From: Bacillota bacterium
Lineage (GTDB): Bacteria > Bacillota > Clostridia > DSM-8532
DNA length: 64,000 nt
Reading direction: 5' to 3'
Assembly: GCA_023415825.1 (NCBI GenBank)
Contig: JAEZJF010000006.1
Location: forward strand, 248,001 to 312,000
Shown: piece by piece, positions 1-8,529 of the stretch
How the letters are laid out: every line of letters starts with the position of its first letter
How positions within the stretch are numbered: the stretch's first letter is position 1
The notes under the pieces: generated by a model
Seen by the model: the letters and a program-made list of their open reading frames with translations, nothing else
What the model was told of the DNA's origin: nothing
The model's database searches: none
Position numbers and translations under genes: made by a program

Positions 1-265
1 CAGCACAGAGCTCGGGGGCCTCGCCCTTGTCGAGTTTTCCCGCAGGAAGTTCGATAAAGACTTTGTCATTGGGCTTTCTATATTGCTCGACCAGAATAAT
101 CTCTCCGTCATCTGTAATAGGAACGACAACAGAAGCACCGGGATTTCGGACAATATCCCGGGGAGCCAGGCGACCATTTGGCAGCTCAACAGTAAGCCTC
201 TCAACATTTATAATTGAACCCTCATATATGGGTTGTGTACTGATGGTCTTTTCATAATAATTCAT
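1..265 (-). CDS. nudF: ADP-ribose pyrophosphatase, Nudix family (partial)
   Basis: The gene starts at ATG 265 behind an AGGAGGA ribosome site and runs off the window's left edge, so only the first 88 codons are present. The visible part has the family's N-terminal beta-rich dimer domain and the run EQYRKP...ELPAGKLDKGE. Within it, G-K-L-D-K-G-E fits the opening of the Nudix box (G-x5-E). The rest of the box (REUxEExGU) lies outside the window, so catalysis cannot be checked. Family members hydrolyse ADP-ribose to AMP and ribose-5-phosphate in the cytoplasm. proC lies directly upstream on the same strand, about 37 bp away. Confidence 0.85.
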   Translation of the reverse strand, partial: MNYYEKTISTQPIYEGSIINVERLTVELPNGRLAPRDIVRNPGASVVVPITDDGEIILVEQYRKPNDKVFIELPAGKLDKGEAPELCA

Positions 266-302
266 TTTAGTCCTCCTGTGATGCTCAATTGCATTACTTC
301 GC

Positions 303-1115
303 TTATCTTTTACGCCCAATCTCTCTTGCTTTTTTAGTGCATTCTCCCATGGCTGTAATGACTGCGTTTCTGAAACCTTCCCGTTCCAGTGCAGCCACTG
401 CTTCAATTGTCGTGCCTGCGGGTGAGCATACCATGTCTTTCAGCTCTGCGGGATGCTTTCCGGTTTCCATTACCATTTTCGCCGAGCCCAATACAGCCTG
501 GGAAGCCAGGCGATAGGCCAGTTTTCTGGGTATGCCTGATTGGACTGCAGCATCGGCCATAGCTTCAATAAAGAGAAAAACATAGGCAGGGCTGCTGCCG
601 GTAAGAGCCGTCACTTCATTCATCAGACGCTCCTCCAACTCCTCTACAATGCCCGAAAAGTTTAAAAGCTCTATGACCCTTTGTTTTTCATCAGGACTAA
701 TCAACTCATCAAAGCTAATTAAGGTCATGCCTTCTCCCACCATAGCAGGGGTGTTGGGCATGGTTCTGACTACCTTAACCTCAGGGCCCAAAATATCCTT
801 ATAATATGAAATCGGAAGTCCCACAATTATGGATACCAATACCTTATTGGGAGTAATCGCTTGTTTTATTTCTTTAAGGACACTCTCACTGTATTGTGGC
901 TTTACCGCAAGAATAATAATGTCACTTTCATCAACCAAGTCGTTAACGTTTGTTTTCGCAGTGATACCATACTCTGCGGCCAGCCCGCTTAATAAACTTA
1001 TATTGACATCATAGGCTCCTACCGGATATTGTCCTTCTTTATCTCTGTTTACGATGCTCCTTATAAGAGCACCTCCCATATTTCCTGCACCAATAAAACC
1101 AACCTTACAGGCCAT
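303..1115 (-). CDS. proC: Pyrroline-5-carboxylate reductase
   Basis: Catalyses the last step of proline synthesis, NAD(P)H-dependent reduction of 1-pyrroline-5-carboxylate. The 270-residue length is normal for the family. The N-terminus has the Rossmann motif GFIGAGNMGGAL. The C-terminal dimerisation domain carries the signature region ALTGSSPAYVFLFIEA. ATG 1115 is preferred over an in-frame codon 33 bp upstream because AAGGAGGTAG sits just before it and the Rossmann strand then begins at the usual place. The proline gene proA is elsewhere in this window (42417-43712); proB was not seen. Confidence 0.95.
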   Translation of the reverse strand: MACKVGFIGAGNMGGALIRSIVNRDKEGQYPVGAYDVNISLLSGLAAEYGITAKTNVNDLVDESDIIILAVKPQYSESVLKEIKQAITPNKVLVSIIVGLPISYYKDILGPEVKVVRTMPNTPAMVGEGMTLISFDELISPDEKQRVIELLNFSGIVEELEERLMNEVTALTGSSPAYVFLFIEAMADAAVQSGIPRKLAYRLASQAVLGSAKMVMETGKHPAELKDMVCSPAGTTIEAVAALEREGFRNAVITAMGECTKKAREIGRKR

Positions 1116-1173
1116 GGCTTCTACCTCCTTTTTCTCCTGTCTATACAAGGTATTATTTCAGTATATGATCCAG

Positions 1174-2214
1174 CTACGACTCGTCACTGTCCGCCAAGGC
1201 TAATTGTTCATTATCCTGGTTCATATAGGGTATACCCAGGTGTTGATAGGCAAGCCGGGTGGCTTTTCTCCCCCTTGGCGTTTTCTGAATAAATCCCAGT
1301 TGGATGAGATAGGGCTCATAGACATCCTCAATGGTATTGGATTCTTCCCCAGTGGAAGCCGCCAGAGTATCAAGCCCCACAGGCCCACCGTCAAACTTTA
1401 GGATAATGGATTCCAAAACATTCCTGTCGGTATTGTCAAGCCCCAGTTCATCAATATCTAAAGCTTTCAGCCCAAAACGAGCCACCTCAATGTCAATTTT
1501 ACCGTCGGATTTTATCTGTGCAAAGTCACGAAGCCTTTTTAAAAGTCTATTGGCTATTCGCGGCGTTCCTCTGGAACGCTTGGCGACTTCTTCTGCAGCA
1601 TCCTCGTCAATGACTATACCCAGAATATTAGCAGAACGTCTGACAATCGTTTTAAGCTCATCATGGGAATAAAGCTCCAAACGATTAATAATTCCAAAAC
1701 GATCTCTCAGAGGAGCGGTTAGAAGGCCGGCACGAGTTGTTGCCCCCACAAGGGTAAATTTGGGCAAATCCAATCTTATTGAGCGTGCGCTGGGGCCTTT
1801 CCCGATAATAATATCAAGGGCATAGTCCTCCATGGCGGGATACAGAATTTCCTCCACACTCCGGTTAAGACGATGTATTTCATCAATGAAAAGCACATCG
1901 GATTCACCAAGGTTCGTCAATATGGCAGCTAAATCACCGGCCCGCTCTATAGCCGGGCCGGATGTGATTTTGATATTGACACCCAGTTCACTGGCTATGA
2001 CACCGGCCAGAGTTGTTTTACCAAGACCGGGCGGTCCATAAAGCAGCACATGGTCTAAAGCCTCTCCCCGCTGTTTTGTGGCTTTTATAAATACCTGCAG
2101 GTTCTCCTTAACCTTGGACTGGCCAATATATTCTGTAATGGTACGTGGCCGTAAGCCTGATTCGTCCAGATCATCGCGTTTAAACTCACGACTGGTCAGT
2201 CTTTCTTCTTCCAC
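1174..2214 (-). CDS. ruvB: Holliday junction branch-migration ATPase RuvB
   Basis: Hexameric AAA+ motor that drives Holliday junction migration together with RuvA. It has 346 residues, a typical length. Visible motifs are Walker A GPPGLGKTTLA, Walker B LFIDEIHRL, sensor GATTRAGLL, the arginine-finger region APLRDRFGI, and the C-terminal winged helix with GGPVGLDTLAAS. The start is GTG 2214 preceded by GAGGTGG. It lies 25 bp downstream of ruvA, so the two are probably co-transcribed. Confidence 0.97.
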   Translation of the reverse strand: MEEERLTSREFKRDDLDESGLRPRTITEYIGQSKVKENLQVFIKATKQRGEALDHVLLYGPPGLGKTTLAGVIASELGVNIKITSGPAIERAGDLAAILTNLGESDVLFIDEIHRLNRSVEEILYPAMEDYALDIIIGKGPSARSIRLDLPKFTLVGATTRAGLLTAPLRDRFGIINRLELYSHDELKTIVRRSANILGIVIDEDAAEEVAKRSRGTPRIANRLLKRLRDFAQIKSDGKIDIEVARFGLKALDIDELGLDNTDRNVLESIILKFDGGPVGLDTLAASTGEESNTIEDVYEPYLIQLGFIQKTPRGRKATRLAYQHLGIPYMNQDNEQLALADSDES

Positions 2215-2239
2215 GGAACCACCTCACTTTAAAAAATAC

Positions 2240-2845
2240 TTAACGAAACATTTGTTTTAATGCATCCTTAATAATCTGCTCAACCGACTTTTCCTCCGCA
2301 AAGGAACAAGAAACCGCACGACTGGCCTCCTGAGATGAGTATCCCAGCATGACCAGCGCACTGATGGCTTCGGCAATCCGATTATCCTTAAAGGATGATT
2401 GATCGGGCATATCACATCTTAATTCAGGACTATTAACCTGCTCTTTTTTCAGCTTATCCTTGAGCTCAAGAATAATTCTCTGAGCCGTTTTCTTGCCAAT
2501 ACCCGGTGCTTTGGTAAACTTATCGGCGTCATCGGTTAAAACGGCTAAACCAAATTGTGACGGTGCAATATTGGATACCAGCGACAGAGCGGCCTTAGGT
2601 CCGACTCCCGACACCGAAAGAAGCTGCTCAAACATTTTAAGCTCTTCTTCACTTAAGAAGCCATAAAGGGCTTGGATGTCCTCCCGGACATAAAAATGGG
2701 TATGCACCTTTATCTCACTTCCCAGCGCCTGGCAGCTGCATAGCGCCGTGGTAGTGGTAAAAACCTTATAGCCCACGCCATGAACATCCAAAATAATGCT
2801 GTCAGCCGTTTTTCTTTCCAGTATTCCTTTTAAATAGGCAAACAC
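2240..2845 (-). CDS. ruvA: Holliday junction DNA helicase subunit RuvA
   Basis: Junction-binding partner of RuvB, 201 residues. It has an N-terminal OB-fold (FAYLKGILERK...), two helix-hairpin-helix motifs (SVSGVGPKAALSLV and APGIGKKTAQRII) and a C-terminal RuvB-contact domain (AISALVMLGYSSQEA). The start is GTG 2845 with GGGGAT upstream, two bases past the stop of the small gene before it. ruvC is not in the window. Confidence 0.96.
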   Translation of the reverse strand: MFAYLKGILERKTADSIILDVHGVGYKVFTTTTALCSCQALGSEIKVHTHFYVREDIQALYGFLSEEELKMFEQLLSVSGVGPKAALSLVSNIAPSQFGLAVLTDDADKFTKAPGIGKKTAQRIILELKDKLKKEQVNSPELRCDMPDQSSFKDNRIAEAISALVMLGYSSQEASRAVSCSFAEEKSVEQIIKDALKQMFR

Positions 2846-2847
2846 AA

Positions 2848-3018
2848 TTAATCCCCATTTCCTGTGTAAGGATATTCCTTAACGCCAAGCTTGGCCTGGA
2901 GTTCCTCAACTAAAACTCTGTACGCTTCGATTTCCTCCCGGAGCTCTCTTAAGAGTTCATCCTTTATTCTGACTACCTCAATGATCTCTTCCTTTGACAT
3001 CTCTTCTAATTTAACCAC
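2848..3018 (-). CDS. Small coiled-coil protein, unknown function
   Basis: A 56-residue reading frame fills the gap between cheR and ruvA. It starts at GTG 3018 after GAGGGGT and stops two bases before the ruvA start, so it is likely translated in the ruvAB transcript. It is rich in Glu, Leu, Val and Lys, with runs such as EEIIEVVRIKDELLRELREE that predict one long helix or coiled coil. I recognise no family. A later ATG at 3000 is possible, but its ribosome site is poorer. Confidence 0.6.
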   Translation of the reverse strand: MVKLEEMSKEEIIEVVRIKDELLRELREEIEAYRVLVEELQAKLGVKEYPYTGNGD

Positions 3019-3027
3019 AAATACCCC

Positions 3028-3822
3028 TCACCTTTCGATTTTTTGGTAAAAAAATGTTTCAATAGGCCTGATATCAAATTTCTGATAATTCATGATCTGC
3101 TCCGTACTACCAATAAAAAGCACGCCGTTCTTAATCAAGGATTTGCTGAATTCGGCAAAAATATAATCTTTTGCTTCCTCAGTAAAGTAGATCAGGACAT
3201 TTCGGCAAAGAATAATATCCATCCCCTTGGGATAGGGATCACGTAAAAGATTAAGCTGCTTGAACTGAACGCATCTTCTGACCTTCTCGGAAAGCTGGTA
3301 TAGATCCTCGTTGACTTTAATAAAATGCTTGTCCAGAAACTCTTTAGGCAGCTCTTTAAGACTTCGGGAAGAGTATAGCCCCATCTTAGCCTTCTGCATT
3401 GCATTATTGTCTATATCGGTAGCCAGAATACTGATTTTCTCCAGCGGAAGAAATTTATTGAGAATCATAACCACCGTGTAAGGCTCATCACCCGTTGAGC
3501 ACGCAGAGCTCCATATCTTAACCTCGGGTAAGTTCTTTACCTTTGCAATTTCCGGGATTATTCTTTTCTCAAACAATTCCCATTGATTGGGGTTCCGGTA
3601 AAACTCTGAAACATTGATTGTGAGATAATTAATAAATATATTGTAGAGCTCTTTATTAACCTTGATTTCCTCAAGAAAAGCGATATATGTAGAAAATCCG
3701 TACTTCTCAACCAACGACGTTATGCGCCGCTTCATTTGCTTTTCTTTATAAAGGTTCAAGTCAATATAGGATAGACTATAAAATTTTGCTTTAAAGAGCT
3801 CATAATCATAAAACCTGTCCAT
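3028..3822 (-). CDS. cheR: CheR-type protein-glutamate O-methyltransferase
   Basis: S-adenosylmethionine-dependent methylation of chemoreceptor glutamates. About 264 residues: an all-helical N-terminal CheR domain, then the methyltransferase fold with the SAM loop SSACSTGDEPY and the motif DIILCRNVLIYF. ATG 3822 follows GGGGGC; an ATG four codons earlier (3834) lacks a ribosome site. No other chemotaxis gene is near, so it is an orphan in this context. It ends 10 bp before the small coiled-coil gene that leads to ruvAB. Confidence 0.9.
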   Translation of the reverse strand: MDRFYDYELFKAKFYSLSYIDLNLYKEKQMKRRITSLVEKYGFSTYIAFLEEIKVNKELYNIFINYLTINVSEFYRNPNQWELFEKRIIPEIAKVKNLPEVKIWSSACSTGDEPYTVVMILNKFLPLEKISILATDIDNNAMQKAKMGLYSSRSLKELPKEFLDKHFIKVNEDLYQLSEKVRRCVQFKQLNLLRDPYPKGMDIILCRNVLIYFTEEAKDYIFAEFSKSLIKNGVLFIGSTEQIMNYQKFDIRPIETFFYQKIER

Positions 3823-3914
3823 CAAAGCCCCCATAGTAAAGGAGCAATCGAAAAAATTTATCGGAAGTTAAATTTCGATCATCCCTAAAAAACATTAATC
3901 GTAAATACACAACA

Positions 3915-3939
3915 GCAAGACCGGAAAGACCGGTCTTGC
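3915..3939 (-). terminator. Palindromic hairpin after ispH-S1
   Basis: A perfect 10-bp stem, GCAAGACCGG pairing with CCGGTCTTGC around a 5-base loop, lies between the end of ispH-S1 and the start of cheR. The following minus-strand bases are only moderately T-rich, so it may be a weak terminator or an mRNA-end stabiliser. Confidence 0.5.
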
Positions 3940-3978
3940 CTTAAAAATACATTTATAGCTGTTTTTAGCTTTACACTA

Positions 3979-5985
3979 TTATTTCTTATCATTGAGAATA
4001 TCGCCGATGGTATTGGGCATATCCTCATTATGCTCAGAAGGAACATCCTCATCGCCTTCACCTATGGGTTCACCCTCACGAACAGGATCTATGGGGTTAA
4101 CTTCCTTAATGGAAAGACTGATCTTCTTAAGCTCGGTATTGATATCCATAATCTTCATCTCTACCTGCTGTCCTACAGTAAGCACCTCATCGGGTCTGCC
4201 AATACGTGCATTGGAGATCTGGGAGATATGGACCAAACCTTCCACACCTTCTTCAAGCTCAACAAAAACACCAAAAGGAACCATACGAAGAATAGTACCG
4301 GTTACAACATCGCCGGCCTTGTATTTGTTTTCAACATTGAACCAGGGATTATCCTCAGCTTTTCTGTAGCCTAAAGAGATCTTCTTCTTTTCTCTGTCAA
4401 AATTAATAACACGTACTGTAACAGTATCGCCCACATTAAGAACCTTGGACGGATCATCAATCTTCTTCCAGGAAAGCTCTGAAACATGGATAAGGCCGTC
4501 AACACCGCCAAGATCAACAAACACACCAAATTTAGTGAGGCTCTTAACGGTACCTGTATATTCCTTGCCATTTTCAACTTCATTCCAGAAGCCTTCAGAC
4601 TTCTTGTTCTTTTCCTCTTCAAGAAGTATACGGCATGAACCTACAACACGTCTCTTATTAGCCATTTCAGTAAGAAGCAATCTTACCTTCTTACCCTGGA
4701 AAGGTGTCAGATCCTTAATAAATCTGTCACTGAGCTGGGAGGCCGGGATGAAAATGCGAACGCTTTTAAAATCAGCAACTGCACCGCCTTTGACGATTTC
4801 CTTTATAACCGCTTCAATAGGTGTATTGCTCTTAAATGCTTCTTCAGCTATTTCATAGCCTCGAGCAGAATCAACCTTTTTCTTTGAAAGAGAGACATTG
4901 CCTTCACCGTCATTAATTTTTACGATGAGAGCTTCAATTTCTTTACCCGTCTTTAAGTCCTTCTCCGGATCGAAATCAGGATCATCAAGGAATTCTTCCA
5001 TTGGGATAAGACCATCGGCCTTATAGCCCAAATCTACGAATACGTCATTGTTGTTGTATCCGATAATTTTTCCTTTAATGACTTCGTTGGTCCTAAGCTC
5101 GGTAAAAGTCATCTCCAGGGCTTTGCTGAAATCAATTTCGCCTTCGTGCCCATTCATCATGTCTTCCATGTGAAAAATAACCTCCTTGATTACCGACTCT
5201 GGTGTTGACGCCCCCGCGGTAATCCCCACTGTTCTCTTGTTTTTATCGAAAAGAGGTAACTCATCCGCACTTTCTACAAGATGTGTTTCAGAACAGTTTT
5301 CCTTGCAGATTTCATACAATTTCTGCGTGTTTGAACTATTCCTTCCCCCTACAACGATCATTACATCAACATTTCGCGATAGCTCTGCGGCCTCGGATTG
5401 TCTCTGCACAGTCGCATTACATATTGTATCAAATTTTAATACGAATGCAAACTTTTTCTTTAGAACTTCACAAATCTTCTCATATTTTGTTCCTTTAAAG
5501 GTTGTCTGTGCTACAACAATTACTTTTCGGTCAGATTCCTGCAGGCTTTCGGCTTCACTTTCTTGGGATATAATTAAAGCTTTTCCCCCACACCATCCGT
5601 TTATTCCAATAACTTCAGGATGTTGTGGATCACCCACAATTACAATGCCGTAGCCGGCCTGATCCTGAGCCTCAACAATTTCATGGATACGTTTGACATA
5701 AGGGCAGGTTGCATCAAGTATTTTAACCTTACGGTTGTTTAATTCATCATAGACTCGCTTTCCTATACCATGGGCGCGGATAATGACACAATCTCCTTCT
5801 TTTAAAGCTTCCACCTTGTCGAGGGTTTTAATGCCCTTCATTTCAAGCTCATCAATAACCTGTTGGTTATGAATAAGCTCACCCATAGTATAAACAGTAC
5901 CATCATAATTTAGATTAAAAGCTGTTTTGACCGCTTTATCCACCCCGAAGCAAAAGCCGGAGTATTTAGCCCGTTTTATTTCCAT
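3979..5985 (-). CDS. ispH: IspH reductase fused to S1 RNA-binding domains
   Basis: A 668-residue fusion. Residues 1 to about 280 are 4-hydroxy-3-methylbut-2-enyl diphosphate reductase (last step of the MEP isoprenoid pathway), with the three cluster cysteines in SGFCFGV, DATCPYV and DTICNAT. The remainder holds four S1 domains (cores such as FVDLGYKADGLIP, GVFVDLGGVDGLIHVSELSW and GVFVELEEGVEGLVHISQ) and an acidic tail. This fusion is known in Clostridia, where it supplies an S1-like protein. ATG 5985 is chosen because AGAGGGGCAAG precedes it; an ATG 18 bp upstream has no such site. It lies 24 bp after plsC, in an operon cmk-plsC-ispH. Confidence 0.96.
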   Translation of the reverse strand: MEIKRAKYSGFCFGVDKAVKTAFNLNYDGTVYTMGELIHNQQVIDELEMKGIKTLDKVEALKEGDCVIIRAHGIGKRVYDELNNRKVKILDATCPYVKRIHEIVEAQDQAGYGIVIVGDPQHPEVIGINGWCGGKALIISQESEAESLQESDRKVIVVAQTTFKGTKYEKICEVLKKKFAFVLKFDTICNATVQRQSEAAELSRNVDVMIVVGGRNSSNTQKLYEICKENCSETHLVESADELPLFDKNKRTVGITAGASTPESVIKEVIFHMEDMMNGHEGEIDFSKALEMTFTELRTNEVIKGKIIGYNNNDVFVDLGYKADGLIPMEEFLDDPDFDPEKDLKTGKEIEALIVKINDGEGNVSLSKKKVDSARGYEIAEEAFKSNTPIEAVIKEIVKGGAVADFKSVRIFIPASQLSDRFIKDLTPFQGKKVRLLLTEMANKRRVVGSCRILLEEEKNKKSEGFWNEVENGKEYTGTVKSLTKFGVFVDLGGVDGLIHVSELSWKKIDDPSKVLNVGDTVTVRVINFDREKKKISLGYRKAEDNPWFNVENKYKAGDVVTGTILRMVPFGVFVELEEGVEGLVHISQISNARIGRPDEVLTVGQQVEMKIMDINTELKKISLSIKEVNPIDPVREGEPIGEGDEDVPSEHNEDMPNTIGDILNDKK

Positions 5986-6009
5986 CTTGCCCCTCTTAAT
6001 CAAATGCTT

Positions 6010-6588
6010 TTATTGACCAATCAAGCTATAAATCTTATCCATAATATTTTGGGTTATCTCTTTTAGCTCTTCTTTTGAAGCATGCTCTCCTTCTTGTTTT
6101 AGGGGTATAACAAAAGTCTCTCCAAAAACCAACTCCCAGCGCGTTTTTTTAATTTTATTTACACCTACGGGAAGAATTGGAGAATTGGAATGCAGCGCCA
6201 ACATGGCAGCTCCGGCTTTACGTTTGGCAGGATCTTTCTTTGGAGTTCGCGTTCCTTCAGGGAATACTCCTACCACCTCACCCTGTTCAAGAAGCTTATA
6301 TACGGTTCTTACTGAACCCACATCACCTTTGCCCCTACTCACCGGAAAGGCGCCAATCTTGTTTAAAAGAAAGGCCAGTATGGGGTTTTTGAATAACTCT
6401 ACCTTGGCCATATAATGAATCTTTCTTTTCATATAAACAGCAATGATAAACATATCCATAGCGCTTGGATGATTGGCATAAAGAAGAAGCGGGCCAGTAG
6501 CGGGGATGTTTTCCGCCCCCTTGATCTTTACGCGATAGAATAATGTAAAGTAAATATATAATACGGCTCTTGCGAAACTATAAAGCAT
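6010..6588 (-). CDS. plsC: 1-acyl-sn-glycerol-3-phosphate acyltransferase
   Basis: Membrane enzyme that acylates lysophosphatidic acid to phosphatidic acid. 192 residues with an N-terminal membrane stretch (YSFARAVLYIYFTLFYRV), the catalytic NHPSAMD (H-x4-D) and the substrate motif FPEGTRTP. The start is ATG 6588 after GAAGGGGC. Its first 11 bases overlap the end of cmk, indicating translational coupling. Confidence 0.93.
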   Translation of the reverse strand: MLYSFARAVLYIYFTLFYRVKIKGAENIPATGPLLLYANHPSAMDMFIIAVYMKRKIHYMAKVELFKNPILAFLLNKIGAFPVSRGKGDVGSVRTVYKLLEQGEVVGVFPEGTRTPKKDPAKRKAGAAMLALHSNSPILPVGVNKIKKTRWELVFGETFVIPLKQEGEHASKEELKEITQNIMDKIYSLIGQ

Positions 6589-7258
6589 AGGTAAGCCCCT
6601 TCACTTGTTCTAATATCTTCTCCACCACTTGATCTATTGTAAGGCCGCTTGTATCAAGAAGAACGGCTCCCTCAGCTTTTTTTAAAGGAGAGGCCTCCCG
6701 GTGGCTGTCGTTATAATCCCGAATTTCAATTTCTTCCTCAAGTTCTTTAAAGGTTTTGGTAAGGAGTCCTTTATTTTTAAGCTCCTGATACCGTCTTTGT
6801 GCCCGTTCATGGACTGATGCAGTTAAAAATATTTTAACCTGCGCATTAGGAAGAACATGAGTACCGATATCACGTCCATCCATGACCACACCGTTGTTGC
6901 TGGCTATTTTCTGCTGGAGCTCCACAAGCCGTTCTCTAACTACCGGAATAGCCGATACATTGGATGCTCCCATGGATACCTCATCGGTACGTATTAAACC
7001 CGTAACATCTTCACCATCCAAAAGAACCTTCTGGTTGCCGGATTCGAATGTTATCCTGATATCCAACCGATGTAAAAGACTTGAGACCCTTTCACTGTCG
7101 CGTGTATCAATATCCAGACGGATAGCCTTCAAGGCTAGGGCCCTATACATGGCACCTGTATCAAGGTACATAATACCAAGTCTCTGGGAAAGGTACTTGG
7201 CTATTGTGCTTTTCCCAGCTCCCGAAGGACCGTCAATAGCTATCTGTATTGGTTGCAT
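6578..7258 (-). CDS. cmk: Cytidylate kinase
   Basis: Phosphorylates CMP/dCMP with ATP. 226 residues, normal length. It has the P-loop GPSGAGKST near the N-terminus, the CMP-site DTGAMYRALA, GRDIGTHVLP, and the lid region RYQELKNKG. ATG 7258 is chosen for the GGGGGTG site and because the P-loop then lies about ten residues in. It heads the cmk-plsC-ispH operon, an order common in Clostridia. Confidence 0.96.
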   Translation of the reverse strand: MQPIQIAIDGPSGAGKSTIAKYLSQRLGIMYLDTGAMYRALALKAIRLDIDTRDSERVSSLLHRLDIRITFESGNQKVLLDGEDVTGLIRTDEVSMGASNVSAIPVVRERLVELQQKIASNNGVVMDGRDIGTHVLPNAQVKIFLTASVHERAQRRYQELKNKGLLTKTFKELEEEIEIRDYNDSHREASPLKKAEGAVLLDTSGLTIDQVVEKILEQVKGLTYAL

Positions 7259-7286
7259 AAAACACCCCCGCAAAAATACTGACATC

Positions 7287-7319
7287 ACCGGTTACCGAAA
7301 TCAAAGATTTCGAACCGGT
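7287..7319. repeat. Hairpin in the cmk leader
   Basis: An interrupted inverted repeat: ACCGGTTaCCGAAATC, a short AAA loop, then GATTTCGaACCGGT. It lies between the hutP-family gene and cmk. It has no T-run on either strand, so it is more likely an mRNA leader structure than a terminator. Confidence 0.45.
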
Positions 7320-7357
7320 ACCGAGTCAGTGAAACTCCGTTATAAGCTACATTTTTT

Positions 7358-7783
7358 TCAAACCACCCTGTGACCGGTTCCAATGGCAATTTCATTAAGG
7401 TGCAGGAGTCCAATTCCAAAGAATACCGCAACGCTTACATGTTCGCCATAGCGGGCTACTGCAATCTTCCCCCCGACATTTAAACCTATAGCCTTGGGCA
7501 TAACCTGGGATAGGGCCTCTCGTGCAGCTCCGGCTACCGCCCCTTCTTCATTGTGGCATTCTTCAATGACACCTTCTCGTTTGGCAGAAACCACAGCTCT
7601 CTCAACGATTTTCATGACGGAACTGATAAACTCGCCGCCATAATCCACAGCAACCGCTTTAATGCCCTTTATAGCAAAATTCTTTTTCAGTTCCTTTTCT
7701 TCTTCTCTGTCATTGGTAAGGGATATCATAATAGCAGCCTTGACCACATCCTTGCTGCCATAATTTTTATTATCAAGTTCCAT
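7358..7783 (-). CDS. HutP-family RNA-binding regulator
   Basis: 141 residues resembling HutP, the histidine- and Mg-dependent antiterminator of Bacillus histidine-utilisation operons. Family-like features are the two-layer alpha/beta pattern, the central GVIEECHNEEGAVAGAAREAL segment, and the C-terminal sheet with AVFFGIGLLHLNEIAIGTGHRVV-type residues carrying candidate metal-binding histidines. The start is ATG 7783 after GGGAGGG. No hut genes are in the window; it sits upstream of cmk, so its RNA target is unknown. The family assignment rests on fold-pattern recognition, with only modest identity to Bacillus HutP. Confidence 0.7.
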   Translation of the reverse strand: MELDNKNYGSKDVVKAAIMISLTNDREEEKELKKNFAIKGIKAVAVDYGGEFISSVMKIVERAVVSAKREGVIEECHNEEGAVAGAAREALSQVMPKAIGLNVGGKIAVARYGEHVSVAVFFGIGLLHLNEIAIGTGHRVV

Positions 7784-7915
7784 GGTTTTGCCCTCCCATA
7801 ATGGTTGAAAATCATGTGTATATACATGACTATTTATGATTATATTTCAATTGGCTGATCATAACAAGAATAACCTTTTATCTATTTGTGTGATAGTGTG
7901 TGATCTTTTAGATTG

Positions 7916-7935
7916 CACAGCAAGCCTCAACCCGA
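7916..7935 (-). repeat. 3' UTR motif CGGG-GAGGCTTG, copy C
   Basis: On the minus strand, TCGGGTTGAGGCTTGCTGTG lies about 40 bases past the stop of the 7973-8401 gene. It resembles copies at 29277-29294 and 39993-40010, which also follow stop codons. Confidence 0.35.
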
Positions 7936-7972
7936 AAAAAGTGGATGGTAGAGACAGAAATCACTTTCTTCT

Positions 7973-8401
7973 TTATTGATCCTTTAGCGTACGTACTTTA
8001 AAGATACGATTTACACCAGGGTTGATTAATACTGTACTTCCTTTCAAATCTGTTATGAGCTGCCCTTTTTGAGATAACAAAAAAACATAAAAAGGTGACG
8101 TGTCAAGCTTAAGCTGAATTTCAACAACATCGCCGTCAGAGATTGATAGTTCTACCGGAAAGGCGTCAACCGTCTTGTATAGGGCGCCATTAATAAGCAC
8201 AGCAGCGGTATTGGGTGTATAATCGCCTAAAGCATTCAGCGAAAATGTTCCTTTATAAATCAAGGTTTCATATGTTTTAAGCGTCCTACCGTTCAGGGAA
8301 TCATCCGTGAGCTTGGACCGATAGGGTGAAGTCAAAAGAAGCTGGGTAGTGATAAGTATCGCCATCATCAATAAGGACAACATTTTCAATAGGTTTTCCA
8401 T
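7973..8401 (-). CDS. Membrane-anchored small protein, unknown
   Basis: 142 residues with an N-terminal hydrophobic helix (LLKMLSLLMMAILITTQLLL) and then an exported beta-rich domain of about 115 residues. It starts at ATG 8401 after AAGGAG. I recognise no family. It sits between the BaiN-type flavoprotein and the HutP-family gene on the same strand. It has no lipobox and no cysteines, so the N-terminus is probably an uncleaved anchor. Confidence 0.75.
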   Translation of the reverse strand: MENLLKMLSLLMMAILITTQLLLTSPYRSKLTDDSLNGRTLKTYETLIYKGTFSLNALGDYTPNTAAVLINGALYKTVDAFPVELSISDGDVVEIQLKLDTSPFYVFLLSQKGQLITDLKGSTVLINPGVNRIFKVRTLKDQ

Positions 8402-8529
8402 ACAACCAACTCCTTAGGCTAGTGTGAGGTCAAGCAACAGATATTTGCATAGCAAAACATCGAGAGCTTGAAGGTGCACTCCTATTTAGTTTTCCCCCTA
8501 ATAGGTTGGTTGATACAGTAAAGGTGCGT

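Noticed and set aside
5186..5653. 155-codon plus frame inside ispH
   Set aside because: Antisense shadow of a conserved enzyme with its cluster cysteines on the minus strand.
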